This document shows, piece by piece, positions 23,901 through 36,958 of a DNA stretch of 64,000 bases. The notes beneath the pieces were generated by a model. That model ran no database searches, was not told the origin of the DNA, and worked only from the letters and a program-made list of their open reading frames with translations. Position 1 is the first letter of the stretch, and each line of letters begins with the position of its first letter. The DNA is from Rhabdornis inornatus (Eukaryota > Chordata > Aves > Passeriformes > Rhabdornithidae): the NCBI GenBank assembly GCA_013397075.1, contig VWZS01008198.1, forward strand, positions 475,468 through 539,467, written 5' to 3'. The position numbers and the translations under genes are program-made.

Positions 23901-26900
23901 TTGCACCTCCAAACCTACCTAACCCTGGATCACAGCGGAGCACCAACACCACCTTCTGCCAAGCAGCAGAGATGTGACAAATGCATGCTCGACTAATAAA
24001 ACAAGATTACAATGTCCACACAATTCGTGTCACTTGTGAACCACGCTCTCTGTTGTGTGAGAACATGCAGACAGAAAAAGAAATCTAATATCCCTACTGG
24101 AAACTGAAGCTAGTCCAGAAAGCTGGAGTGGAGCCAAAAGCAGCAGAGCGCACCAGCTGAACCTGTAAGAGACCCACGCAGATGGACAGAACAAGTGAAC
24201 TCAGAACTCAGCTTGCTGAGTTATGGACATCTTAACTACAGAAAAAAACATCAAAGCAGGGAAGAGCTACATTATGTAAATGGCCAGGAAATAGTTCTGC
24301 AACAAGGAAAACCGAGGGCAGCTGACAACATGATTCCCTGTTGTGTGCATCACTTTTTGTGAAAGGAACACGTGTAAGGTTCAACAGTCCTTAACTCACG
24401 GCAGGAGGGCACATCCCAGTGGGAGACTCACACATGGAAGACAACTTAATATTCTTCCACTGATCACTTTCACCTGTCCTGCTAATTTTTCCCAAAAATC
24501 TGTTTCACATATACAGCTCATCCTAACTAGATCAAAAGAGATGGATGATAATGCTTGCTGCTGAAAAAGTTCATACTCAATTATTTCAGGAAAATATTTT
24601 CTTAAATAGGTCTCCACCTCAAGCTCTGGAAAGATTTTTAAATTAAATAGTCACCACTGTCTTTACAATAAGTGTATGTGTTATAATAATTTTCTGGTTT
24701 GAAATGATATCTGATTTTCCCTTTTGGGAAACAAACCTTTTGATATTTTTATATTCACTTTAATAAGTGTAGATACAGTCTGTAACAAAAATGTTATCTA
24801 TCAAAAATCATTCATACACACATGCTTCATACACCCATAAATAATAATGTGCCCTCAAGAATGCTACTTATACAAGTTCTTGATTGTGACATGTCAGTCA
24901 TCCAACAGAGCAAAAAAAGCCAAGAAAAACATACAAACTATCCTGCAGCCCCATCTAGTGCATAATTGAGAATACTTCATCATTGACAAGCTGGTATAAT
25001 TTTAGGTCAGGGCTTCTCAAAAGGTAATTCAGGAGGTTATGGCATGAGTCCAGAGGTGGTATATCATTACCATAAAACATTACCAGATTTTCTATGTAAA
25101 GTCTGATAAGAAAGCTACATGGTGATTCACATGAAGTTTAGGGTCAGTTAATGGTTCATTATCCATTTAAATAATTAAAAGCATGCCTTGTGACTCATGG
25201 TTCTTTAAGATTGTTTTATCTTCTTTTTGAGATAATATAATCCCTCCAAAAAGACGGTTGCTTTCAAAGAGAGAGTGGAGCAAAGTTAATTATCTCTAAA
25301 ATGAAACAAGCGGAGTGCAACTTTTAAGGACTTGGCTGCTAGGAAAGTAGTAAATACTGATGGAGAGCAAGGCTGGCCTCTTACTTAGTCTCACAAAGAA
25401 GTTCAGTCTGTTCCAAAAGTAATACAGACCAAAAAATGGCTCCAAAAATCAAAAACTATTTCACAGGAGGCTTCAGAAGTCATTTTTCCATGCAAGACAA
25501 ACAGGAACAGAGCAGTGAGCAAGACATGGGCCATGGTATTTTGACACACTCCTGGTAAGCTGATCCCAAAAGCCACCTGTACAACCTTCTCTGCAGGGGA
25601 AGGAGCCCAGGATGAGTGAGGGCACCCAGAGCCCTCTGATGCAGCAAGTCTGGGATGCAGTAAGTCCAGCACAGCCACTGCACCACTTCTCCTGTGGGCA
25701 AACAGCAACAAGCTGGCACAGCTTCAACTCTTTCATGAGCTCTGGCTATGTTTCCGTTTGGTCACAAAAAAATTAGGATGATGAGGCAACATCAACCTGT
25801 GTGTAAGCAAAATTGATGTAAGGGAAGGTAGGAATATAGGATGGGCCGGTAGTTAATTCATAGTTCTGACATACTGAAAGATTCCCAGCACTATTTCCAG
25901 GTTCAGACAGCAGTAAGAAAATTGAGAAGTTCCACTGAATGAGAATGCCTTCAGCTTTCAAAGCAGTATTATGTTTCATCAAAAGAGATGGAACAGATGG
26001 AAAGGACCTGAAGGCTTATGCGGTATAGGTCAAAATTCGCTGCCTTTAAGTAAAATCTTGAATTTGACAATTTTGTTCACTTTTGTTCCATCTAAAAGCC
26101 ACTATCAAAGGAAAATTTAATAGGATTTATAATACACTGAAAGTAGCATGACCACGCATTAAAGAGCTGCTGTAATGACTAATTCTAACCAGGGTACTTA
26201 CTTTCAACCAAAAATGTATTTTCTAATGCTCAGAAAGAAAGTAAGGAAGAGTATCTTCAGGCTGAAAGCCTGGAGCCTAAAAACCCTTAGGTGATGGTAA
26301 TGGATTTCTGTTGCTGGAAGTCAGTGATATCAGTCAACTCTGTTTTAGGTATCCAAAAATAGGAAAGGTTTTGTTAACCTCAGTGAGAAAGTTCAGTCTA
26401 CTCCAAATAAAACACAAAAAGTATACAGAGAAAAGAGGTACTTGTTTGAAAATAACCAATATACACAAAATAAGTCATTTCACCTTCATTATAATTCTGA
26501 GATTGAAACTTACATGCAGTCACAAGGAAACTGAGAGGTTCAGTTCTGGGTAATGTCAAAAAAACATTTCATTTTTAGTTAGAGACAGCAGTTGGTAGAC
26601 ATGAAATTTATGCACCTAAGATATTTTAAGGCCCTTATAAACCTGATATCTAAAATTAAAAATATAAGTGGGATGCATTCAGGTTACATTTTCAGGTTCT
26701 CTTTTGGTCAAACACTCCACTGCTATTTTAATTTGCCACTCTTTACTCCCAATTTCTCTCCTTTCTCCATTCACTATTCTCAATGCTATGCTGAGAGGTA
26801 GGCCACATTACCCAGAATTTAATTTCCATGTACAGTACTTCCAGGAGCATCTTCTTGCTGCTTCCAGAAACGTATTTCACAATTTCACCAAAAGAACAAA

Positions 26901-28492
26901 ACTTAAGCTTGACTTCAGTGTAAACACAGTTCCAATGATTTCTCAAAACCTACAGGAAAACCTCTAATGCTTTCCATTTCAAATTTTCTTCATCCTTTAG
27001 GAGAGTTTTATGTCATATATTTTACATTCAAAATTCAGAAAACCCACTTCAGGATACTATAACTAATACTATAAATGCAAAGCTTGGTTATGTACTTGAA
27101 AACTCTGCTTGTCCCTCCTCTGAAAAGATCAGTGTACAAAATTCCTGTTGACATTAGAATATTAACAAGTCTGAAATTGAGTATGTCTGCTATATAGAAT
27201 GCAGAATTTTAGAAAGTTACCTATGCTACCTCTGAACAAAGTACAGGTTATATTGCACTGCGTTTTCCCTAAAATCTTTCCCTAACTGTCGTTTTAATTA
27301 TTAACTAATGTCATAGTTATTATCAGTGAACATTCAAATACTAAGATATTCAGAGTAAGTTCTCCCAGTCCCCAGCTTCCTGATGCTTTGTAGAGAAAAT
27401 GCATGGTTTGTGTTACTTCTTCATGGAGATAATTGCTAATCTTTCTGGTTTTTGACTCCTATGGTCTATTATCTTGATATTCAGCTCTTGACTTGACTTA
27501 ACTGACTGTTCACTACTGCTTCAATAATTCAGTTCTACTTCAGCTTATTTGCCACGTTGGCCACAAAATCATTATTTCAAGAGATAGACTCACAAAGTTT
27601 TGAAGCCACTTATATCATTTTGTGACATTCTCATTGACGTAATGCCAAAGTAGTCATCAAATACAGATGAAGAAAATTTTCTTCATTTATTTTTATAGGC
27701 TCAGCTATACAATTAAGTTGCCACTGCTGAACCCTGGCCATAAAGGTGATCCATAACAATGGTCTACCTGTTCTGCAGTAACTTACCCTCCAAAGACTGT
27801 AAAGTAAACCACATCGCTTCAAATGATCTATGAAATGAAGATCCAAGTGCAAATACAAACTGCACTGTAACAGCCTAAATCTCCTTCTTTATGTTACTAG
27901 TACATTCTGCTCCATCCACTGACTTTCCTATAGATACACACAGCCCCTCCACCATACAACATGCAGAAAGGTCATCTCTAACACAGGACAGCAGGATCTC
28001 AGTTTACACTGGAACATAGAATACGGAGGACTAAAACCAGGTTTTGCCACTATCCTGATGCTTTATAGAACATGACTATGGCTTGGTTTCAACATAAGTG
28101 GATCAAGAACCTTATTAATACATGCAGCCTTTCCTTCAATTTACAATTATAAGTAAAACTAATTCCAAGTACACTTAGTCTCATCATCACAGTGTATATT
28201 CTGCACTGGAGAGATCAGCCTCAGAGATAATATGTAACTGAAATCAATCCACAACTCCAGACGCAGCAGCACATATGAACACCCATCTAGCACAACCTCA
28301 GCATTTTTTACGTGCAACTTGACATGGGAAAATAACTTCTTCCAGTCTGCCACTGAGACCTACTTTGGTGGCCATGCTTAAAAATCTAGCAGAAGTTGGT
28401 TTGGTAACTCTGGAAAGTATCACAGAAAACAACACTTAAAGCAAACACATTTCTGATACATCTCACTAGGATACAAAACAAAAACATCATAC

Positions 28493-28644
28493 CAGTAGTC
28501 ATAACTCTCGTCCCAGTTGTCAAAATGAACCAGAAAACGATTGTCCACCATGTCTGTTACCGTGGCAACACAAATGAAAGTCGGGTTCTTCTTGTCTACG
28601 GCTTCCAGCTTCATTCCCACTCGAAATCCCGACGGAATCACTGT
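28493..28644 (-). CDS. L3MBTL3: L3MBTL3 coding exon 10 (MBT2 core; residues 342-392)
   Basis: 152 nt, phase 0 in and phase 2 out. It encodes TVIPSGFRVGMKLEAVDKKN, then PTFICVATVTDMVDNRFLVH and FDNWDESYDY. D358, N361, F382, W385 and Y389 have exactly the spacing of the methyl-lysine cage of L3MBTL1 MBT2 (D355, N358, F379, W382, Y386). This repeat should therefore bind mono/dimethyl-lysine. The acceptor is CTATGTAG|ACAGTG (AG at 28645-28646); the donor is TACTG|GTATGA (GT at 28491-28492), which splits the Trp codon. Confidence 0.98.
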
Positions 28645-29181
28645 CTACATAGAGGAAGACATTTAACTGAAGATAAATACTACAAATCCAGAAATCTCCC
28701 CACCATCCACAATCAATATATTCATGTAATTTCCAAGCTTCCCAATTAACTGTCCCAACAGAGTGGCAGCAGCCTAATTAGCTGACATGAGAGATGCTCA
28801 AACACTGAGACTTGTGGTTTATGAAAGAAAAAATGTCCTAAACATGCTGCTAAAATTAAATGCGTAAGTTTTAGCTGTCTTAGATACTCTCTCTGAAAGA
28901 CTATTCCTGTTCCACAAGATTATGGTGCAAGACACAGCACAAATAACAAATCTTTAATTTAAGAATGCATTGGAAGTTTAAACAGATAAGTAGAAAAGTA
29001 ATGAATTGGAACTACAGAGGTTAGCTGCAGTAGAGAATGTTAGAATGTTATTCATTTTCTTGTAAACACTTTTGTTTCAAATTTCAGGACTCAAGTCTGC
29101 CATCACTGAAATGTGCTGAGTCTCTACCACACACAAGCATGCTCACAACTTGTTACAAATTAGTAACAAGTGAGTACTTAC
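28645..29181 (-). other. L3MBTL3: Intron between coding exons 9 and 10
   Basis: The shortest intron found between the main exons, about 0.54 kb, phase 0. No repeats or elements seen. Confidence 0.92.
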
Positions 29182-29273
29182 TGCATTCTGGTTTTCAAAC
29201 AGTGATTTAGGAGCAGCTTGAGCCTTGCATGCCTTTAAGTAGGAGGGCCAGCTGAATTCTTCTTCCTTGTATC
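29182..29273 (-). CDS. L3MBTL3: L3MBTL3 coding exon 9 (MBT2 N-terminal arm; residues 311-341)
   Basis: 92 nt, phase 1 in and phase 0 out. It encodes YKEEEFSWPSYLKACKAQAA, then PKSLFENQNA. FxWxxYLxxCxAxAAPxxLF is the extended arm of MBT2, and KAQAAPKSLFENQN is essentially invariant in L3MBTL3. The acceptor is CATTTAG|GATACA (AG at 29274-29275); the donor is AATGCA|GTAAGT (GT at 29180-29181). Confidence 0.97.
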
Positions 29274-29500
29274 CTAAATGAGGGTTGTAAAAGAAGGACA
29301 AGAAACGATAGGTATGAGACACAGGGTACATGTATCAGTAAGAGACCAGTTTTATACTTCTATCTTCTTCCCTTTGAATGAACACCTCCAAGCAGCACAG
29401 GCTACAGGTCAGCTCCTTGCCTCTCCCCTAGAAAACCTCACCTTACCACCACCTATCTGCCTCACAGGTACCACCTAACTTCCCTTTGTTGGTCCCACTG

Positions 29501-29524
29501 ACACACACACGCACACACACACAG
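29501..29524. repeat. (CA)n microsatellite
   Basis: Alternating A and C for 24 bases with one G interruption. Confidence 0.92.
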
Positions 29525-29632
29525 AGTCAACAAGTGTTCTCCAGTTGCTTTTTAGTCTGTTGCTTCTACTTCAGGATCAGAAAACAATCTACAGATCCCA
29601 AAGCTCTTACCACTATGCCAATCGGTCTAAGC

Positions 29633-29760
29633 AAAAAAAACCAAAAAAACAAACAAACAACAACAACAACAAAAAAAACACACACAAAAAAACAAAAAAC
29701 AAACAAAAAACAAAAAAAAACAAAAAACAAACAAAAAAAACCCAAACAAAAAAAAACCAA
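29633..29760. repeat. Long A-rich (CAAA)n-type tract
   Basis: About 128 bases made only of A and C, with runs of up to nine A. It could be the decayed tail of a plus-strand retroposon whose body is no longer recognisable, or a simple repeat that expanded alone. Confidence 0.92.
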
Positions 29761-32700
29761 TCCCTCCTTCTCCAGACTTCATCATATTACATCACCAGGC
29801 TATCATTAATACAGCATCATCACTACTAGCTTTAAAACAACCCCTCTAGGTTCAAAACAGTTGCTTGCAATCAATGCCTCAGGACCCCTTCTCAATTCAC
29901 AGTGTAAACTGTCCCCTGCATCGATTTTATACATTTTTTTATTCCGTGTATACAACACTTGAAAAGAAATCTGTATTACCATTAATGCTTAGTTTCTTAG
30001 GGGAAAAATACAAATAATTCATAATATATTGAACCGGATAAAATAGTCTACAAAAAAACATTTGTAGCTCTAATCTAAATAACAATGCTAGGAATTGGAA
30101 GCAAATGGCTTTCCTTCTTCATTTTTGTGTTATGTAACAGGTGTAGAAACATCTCTTTTAGTCAATATTACAACCCAGTAAAGCAAGACCAAAACCACAA
30201 ATTTCAGTGAGTGACTGCCTTTACTGAAATGTGTCACCTCTTAACTACTTGAAGCATTACTCAAATATGCCAGAGACAACTGCTTTGTTTAACCTGAGAT
30301 TCTCATATTATCCTAGGAACTGCAAGTTTAAAACCCTTTACCTTCACCTTCTCTGCATAGTGCTTTCTCACTTTTCATTTTAAATAGTAGTAAACATAAA
30401 TTAACCTGCAAGTCCAAACAAAAATACTTTCCTTATACTCCAATTGCCTCTTGTCTTGATACACTACAGCTGTAGATAATTTGAAACCCTTTTCAAAGCA
30501 ATACAGTATTTAGGCTTTTCATTTTCTCTTTGTAATTCTAAAGAGTATTCAAACCTAAGTCCGAGCTCACAGCAGACAATAAAAAAGTCACACCTACTGC
30601 ATGAGTGATGGGATCAGTTACTGGGACTAGGACAAAGCCCATGGAAAAAAAAAATTGTTTTAGTAGACTGAACAGTTTCAGGGCAGTGTGGGTCTTCCTA
30701 TCACCAAGTGACAAAGGGAGATCTTAAGCTCCTAACTCATCTCTCATGACAACACCAAAGGTCAATTTGATTTATTCACCGCAGACATAGATCAGTCAAC
30801 GCAATTTTTACATCATATGTAAATCCATTGTACATGTACATCCACTCTCTTGCTGCAGATTTTGTCTATGTGAGATTAAAGAAGTGGCCTCCTCTACACA
30901 AAATGAACACTGTCCTGAATGCCATCTTTTTTATCTTCTGTGAAACCCAGTTTGATTTTGCCTCTTCACTCTCCTGTACCTGCTGGAAGCCCAGCAGCAG
31001 CTGCCTGTTTCCTCTGCTGCTGTGGGAGTAGGAGACATCCCATCACAAGACCTGTCCTGCCCAGCTGCACTAAGAGTTACCCACCCTTTCTGTTTTAATA
31101 AACATGGATAGAAATACATTACAGAAAACATCTGGAATAATCTTCTTCCTGTCTCATGTCCCTCACTCCCCACCCCCTGCCTCCCCCCAAGTCAGACCAC
31201 CAGGTTCCAAATTGCCTAAGGTTTCTACCATGAAAATTTTACTAATGCAAAACTCTGAGTTCTTCTCTGGGGTGATATTTTATATAAATACTGTGTCCTA
31301 TGTCAGAACTCTCACTGGCTTTAGCATCTGTAAAATTTGCAATGGGCACTATAGAAATCATTATTAAAATGTCATACCACAACAAAATATAACCAATCTG
31401 TCCAACCAATTAAAATAGAACCTACAACTGGCATATTATCCTTCTCCTTGGAAAAGCAGAACCCCACAAAGTTCTTCCAGGGGCAAACATTCATGGTCAA
31501 CAAATGCTTTCTAAACCAGGCATGTAAGATGTAAAAGGTGACAAATCCTCATCATTGACACAAAACTTACTAAACACACTGTAATAATATCAGGAACACT
31601 GTAACTGGGAACTACCCATTTGCTACATACAAGTTATTACATCAGCAAAGGCCAACCTTCTAAGAAATTCTTATTTATGTTCAAGAAATTTGCTATTTCT
31701 AAGCAGCCAGTTATGCAGAACTGTGTTCCAAGCACAGAGCATTCCTGCCCTGTAGCCAAAGTGGAGCTTGCAGAGCACTCAGAAGAGTAGCTTTTGCTTC
31801 TCAAGGCTCACCCAAAGAAAAGCCAACCTCATAGACACTGGCAGGCCCCTTGCCCCTACACTTCCAGAGGCTTTACTCTCACTTTCCACACCTGAGCCCT
31901 GACATTCACAGTTTTATAGCTCTCTGCAAGCACACCCTCTTGAATCTGTGCACTCCTCATTTTCTAGCCCTTCTAAATCACATTATACTACCCTCACTGT
32001 ATATGGCAAAATGGCATATTCATTTATTTCTCTTTCCAGACTTCAGGACTTGCTCCCTTCATCCCCACATACTCCCTCCATATTCCAAAAGGACTGCATT
32101 TATCTATTTTTCTATTTATCCATGGTACAATTCAGTGCAGATGCCCTTCAATTGCCAAAAGAAGTTACACAATGTGAAATGGAATTAATTATGCAAGTAA
32201 ATTACACACATTTCAATACCTGTATACCATTTGCATAATCCATGAACAAATTACACCTTCAGGCTTGCAATCTTACCTCTTCTCCCTATTGATCCGTTCA
32301 TTCCTATTTTTGTCCCTATTTCAGACTTAATCTTTGTGGAAGGAGCACAGTCTCTATTAGCCTGTACCAACATATGTACAATCACAGTGATCACCATGCA
32401 GTAGCAAAAATGTAGTAAGACTTTCCACTAAAGGATCCTCAACTGCCTGTGAGACCTCAGTTTAAGCATTTATGTCATCAGTATGCTGCCATTTGCCTTG
32501 CAATAAGCTGGGGTCTATGCTTGCTGCTCAGTTTTTTTTTCCCTAACGTCCTATGAATGACTCTTATGGCCCATTTTGTTTTCATGGTTTCTCTGAATTT
32601 CCACTAAATAAAAGGGGCATGCTTTTGAACATGAAATTTTAGGCAAGACTTAGTGTTTAATTTGCCATTTTCAAATACTCTTGACTAAATGAACTAAAAC

Positions 32701-32792
32701 ATTTCTGCCAAAAAAACCCCAAAACACAGCATTACACAGGTACTCTTGATCTCAGAACTGTGTAAGACACACAAATTCAAACTAAACAATAC

Positions 32793-32928
32793 CTTTAGGT
32801 GGATGAAGCTTGTGACCTGTTTTTTCACACCATCCAACAGGATGAATATCTGAAGAATCAGCATTCACCCAGAAATCATAACAATCCGGGTATCCATCAA
32901 AATGTAGTCTTATTCTGTAGCCACAAAC
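32793..32928 (-). CDS. L3MBTL3: L3MBTL3 coding exon 8 (MBT1 C-terminal half; residues 266-310)
   Basis: 136 nt, phase 0 in and phase 1 out. It encodes VCGYRIRLHFDGYPDCYDFW, then VNADSSDIHPVGWCEKTGHK and LHPPK. F275, Y278 and Y282 complete the MBT1 pocket. DIHPVGWC is the signature that closes an MBT repeat. The acceptor is GCTTTTAG|GTTTGT (AG at 32929-32930); the donor is CTAAAG|GTATTG (GT at 32791-32792). Confidence 0.96.
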
Positions 32929-34294
32929 CTAAAAGCAAGAATTGAAAACATACAACACTATGTTTTAAAATCTTTGCCCTAGACATAATCACTTCCATTC
33001 AATATTATGCATAATAACCGTATGCTTTCAGTCAGCTTTTTACTTCCGCACAATCCAGCACTGGATGAATAAATTCATTTGATATAAAGGAGAGAATTAA
33101 AAGGCAAAGCTATTCTCAGTCTGAGTGCCTCCTCTTCTGGACAAAAGAATTTAACTAAAAGCTGGCTGTTGCCAGTAGTGTTCAAAAACTTGAAAATGGT
33201 TCAACCTAGCATCAGAGTAAAACATAAGCCCTACAGAAGAGCATGAATACATCTCATACAACCGAGGACAAAGTGCAGATAATGAGGTTCTCAAGCTATG
33301 CTGATTAACTGATATGCAAGGGAGCAGTGAACAATAAGTATGTTCAAAAGGCTCTCCAGAGAGATACTGAAAGCTGTTTAAGTAAAGATGAGAAGTCAGT
33401 GGAGGTATTCCCCAAAACTTCATTATTCCATGAAGTAATAAGTCAACCACTGAGATGAGGAGAAAAACAGGACACAATACTCTCTCCACACAGAAGTTCT
33501 CCACATCCCCCTGAGTGCCAAATGCCCTAAATTTACTGCAGACATCAGTGAAAATCTCGACATCAACCCTATATTATATTTAATTTGTAGTCTGGTATAA
33601 CTTCCAATTTCCTTATTTAATTCACAAATTAAATCCAAAAATCCATTAAAACTATGCAAAAATTAAAGTAAGGTATGTTTAAAAGATATACAAAATATGC
33701 CTAAGAAGCAGGTTCTCTATTGAAAGCAAAGAAGGTGTTCATCAGAAAAACTATTTCATGAACCACATCAAAAAGAAAAAACTGAGTTTATATTTGATGT
33801 TAACTTGCATAGGTTGCCAATACAGGCAATTTCTGGAGCCATCGGCCGGAAAAAGTCGTAGCACAACAGCAACACAAGAAACTTTTAATTATTTTTATCA
33901 GTGAATGGAGCAACTGCAAATACTATCAAACTTCTATAAGACTGCTATGCATCGGTTATCATGTTTCTTTTCTATTTATTTTTTCTTTTAAATACAAGCT
34001 ACAGGATTACAGATAAAACCACACATCATCCAACTAGTCTAATCATGTTTTCTGTAGCTGTGTATGTTAAATATATGTATTTAACATACACAGCTACGGA
34101 AAACTAGTTGCTGCATTGACACTGGATATATTCTTTACATGTCTATCAGGCAGAAATAATACAGCATTATTAACTTAAAAACCATCTTCCTACATATAGT
34201 TTCTGCCTGCCTGTTAGATGAGAGTGAGGGTTTTCAGCTGCTGCTGTTTCATTTCAGTCTCTACTCTAACCTCACACTATGGCTGCTTGCTTAC
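32929..34294 (-). other. L3MBTL3: Intron between coding exons 7 and 8
   Basis: 1.4 kb, phase 0. It contains the strong palindrome at 34031-34110 in its 5' part; the remainder is unique AT-rich sequence. Confidence 0.9.
34031..34110. repeat. Long palindrome / hairpin (27-bp stem, 4-base loop)
   Basis: Positions 34047-34073 pair with 34078-34104 around the loop 34074-34077, with one mismatch (T34053 against G34098). An outer pair of 8-base arms, CAACTAGT (34031-34038) and ACTAGTTG (34103-34110), is separated from the inner stem by a 9-base bulge on the left only. It lies 184-264 nt downstream of the donor of coding exon 7. It could be a MITE remnant, a hairpin RNA source or a neutral palindrome. 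Confidence 0.85.
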
Positions 34295-34399
34295 CTCAGC
34301 CACTGTGAGAACACAGTAGATCGACTGGTGCTCAGGATCCACACCCTCCAGCTTCATCCCTACCTTGAATCCATTCTTGTTGTATGGGAAAGACTGATA
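34295..34399 (-). CDS. L3MBTL3: L3MBTL3 coding exon 7 (MBT1 core; residues 231-265)
   Basis: 105 nt, phase 0 at both ends. It encodes YQSFPYNKNGFKVGMKLEGV, then DPEHQSIYCVLTVAE. GFKVGMKLE is the classical MBT core motif. D251 sits at the cage aspartate position, and H254 replaces the asparagine seen in MBT2 and MBT3. The acceptor is CATTGCAG|TATCAG (AG at 34400-34401); the donor is GCTGAG|GTAAGC (GT at 34293-34294). A long palindrome lies about 185 nt into the downstream intron. Confidence 0.96.
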
Positions 34400-36958
34400 C
34401 TGCAATGGAGAAGAACAGTTTCAATACTTCTGAAAGTATACCAGAGAAAGGCACAATATCTTTATAAGGAATAGAACAATGATTATTCATTATTCATGTT
34501 TCTGAAGGAACTAATAAATCTTACAAACTTTAAAACTTGAAGTTTCACATTTCAAAAACGCAGAGAGGAAAAGAGAAATTGATGACTGTTTGAAAAATAC
34601 ATTGATACAAAAATGACTTGAAACTCGAGAGAACGTAAGAAAATTAGGAAGAATCAGCAAAAGAGTCAAGGGAAAGAAGATGGTATCATTTGTCTTCAAC
34701 TTTTTTCACTCACTGACAATAAAATATCTTAGCAATTTAATTATTTAGTTTTCAGCCTGTACAGTGACACTGACACATTCCTGGTGGACATCATTCCTAT
34801 AATAATCACAACAATGGCTGTTTTGCCTTTTCAGTTCCACATCTCAGGCCATGAAAGATGAACTGAAAGGCAGAAATATTGAACATTGTCTGTATGTAGA
34901 GGTGGCCTATTTGCTGTCCTTCATATGCAGAGTCCAGACTGTGTAGTCTTCCAGGAGAATTTCTACACCACAGGAATATGACTACCCTTACATCGCATTA
35001 CAGTGAAGCCATAAGCATATCTTTCACAAAACAGAAAGTGAAAATGAGGCTAAGTAGGATGGATCAACCATCTTTTCAACCAGCAGGCATCATCATCCCT
35101 CTGTTAAAGAAGGAAGGTAGCAGATATTAAGGCTAAATTGTAGAAAAGATCAGAAAAATAAGTAACCAAAACTTACTGTGGAAGACAGTTTTTCACAGGT
35201 TAGCAAATTCCCAGCCAGACAGTTTTATGTCCCAAATGGTTACATAAAAAAAACCACAGGAGAAACATCTTAAATGTCCCCTTTTCCTTCTGTTCCTGTC
35301 TAACAGACACATGCTCCCAAGTCAACTGCAGTACCTCTGCAGCCAAAGGGAAGAGAAGGGTACAAAGGGAGATACTCATAGAGGTATCACCTACTTGGAA
35401 GGAAGGGAAACCTTGTGAGACACAGCTTAGAAATCACTCTAAGATCTAAGCACCAGGAAATGGCAAGGCCCCTCCATCATCCTGACCATGCCTAACTAAG
35501 GGTACGAAACAACACAGGGAAAAGCACTGTTTCTGAAATAGTAAAAGAAAAAAAGCGTAATTCTCAAAATGCATTCAGAAATCAAGGATTCATAATTAGT
35601 GTGATGTCTGGTTTGGGCTTTTTTTTTTAACCTATCTGTTAATGTGGCTTGCTTGTTCATCTATAAAATGAAGAAACATTACCTGGCCAATTCTGAGTGT
35701 TATTAAGAATTCTCTTTCTACAACACACTTTAAATACTGCACACTAAATCAAGCATTGCCCAGGGGCTAAAGACTTTGAAAGAAAATACTAAATTGAGAT
35801 GCGAAAGGTACAATTGGATGAGAAAGGTACAATGTGGAGGAAACATCGCATAACTCCAGACTTTAGCACAGTGTGCAGTGCCCTGCAAAGCCTGGGTAGT
35901 GCTATGGCATTTCATGGACCTGAAGACAGCCAGAGCAATGATTCCTGCCAATCTACCCTCCCACTAGGACACTCTTTATCCTGATTGTTTTGTTGCCAAT
36001 TTTTGAACCAGTATATAGCACAGGGGGACGTAACTGAAGATAGTCAGGGGACCGTTGTTCTTCCACCTACAAATCTCTGGATTCTATACACCTAAATCCC
36101 AGTTCTTCACTTTTTGAACTCAATAGTGACTAAACCACCGATTAAAGATCAGCATCACACGCACGTGTAAACTGAAAAGCTAACTCCCACAGAGAATATT
36201 TAATAGCTGAAATATGAAGCACACAGAGAGAAATGGATGCAAGAAACAGACTACAAGTAAGAACAAGTAAGAATTATCAAAAAAAGTAAGGTATAGCATG
36301 AGTACAACAGCTAAGACAAGTTCACATGTTTCACCAGGTTTTGCAAGGGAAGATAACAGCATGGAAATCTTGTGGATTTGGATACAGAGCTCTCTTCCAA
36401 GCAAGAGAGATGGCAGTAATGAAAGTACTGAAATGACAAAGACTACCATAACAGGCAAAGGACAAGCAAGACACGATGATGTGACATCCAATCAGATGAT
36501 AGGCAAAAGAAGAACAAGATAAAGTAGTATCTGATGCAACAAAATATAATGTCAGCAGAAGCTGAAGAAAAGACAGGCAATATAATCAAAGCAACAAGAC
36601 AAAAGACGACCTTTGTACCACCTTTCTAAACATATTTAAAGAAAATGATATGGCATGAAAAAGTGTGGGTATGTATCATATTTTTTGCTTCAGAGACTAG
36701 AAGGAATGGCTAGAACTGCAGATTTTGGAAGAGCTTCTGCTTTCTGCAATCTGATTTGACAGCATTCATCTACAACAACAGAATTCTCTGAAAAAACACA
36801 GAGATAATTGCTTTCATAATTGCTGACAGACACAGCATTATTTTCATCATGCAGGTTTTCCCAAGAAAAGCATAAAATCTTCAAATTATTTTTGCTTATT
36901 GATTCCCTAGAAACCACATGATCTTAGGTGGTTGACTGACTTAAATTTCAGGTCATAC
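34400..36958 (-). other. L3MBTL3: Intron between coding exons 6 and 7
   Basis: 2.6 kb, phase 0, unique AT-rich sequence. Several open frames near 36.2-36.5 kb on both strands resemble no known protein and lack coding character. Confidence 0.9.

Larger units (their letters stand above)
19817..28492 (-). other. L3MBTL3: Intron between coding exons 10 and 11
   Basis: 8.7 kb, phase 2, splitting the Trp codon of MBT2. It holds an AT-rich low-complexity stretch (20810-20945) and an A-rich tract (20386-20449). Many short open frames, some overlapping on both strands near 25.4-25.7 kb, match nothing I recognise and look like chance frames. Confidence 0.9.
29274..32792 (-). other. L3MBTL3: Intron between coding exons 8 and 9
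   Basis: 3.5 kb, phase 1. It holds a (CA)n tract (29501-29524) and a long A-rich tract (29633-29760), with a weak tRNA-like stretch between them on the minus strand. The rest is unique sequence. Confidence 0.9.

Noticed and set aside
25403..25736. Cluster of three minus-strand frames of 79-102 residues
   Set aside because: The frames overlap each other in different phases and resemble nothing known; intronic chance frames.
29486..29829. Overlapping plus-strand frames rich in Lys, Thr and Asn, and a Phe/Val-rich minus frame
   Set aside because: These are translations of the A-rich simple repeat at 29633-29760.
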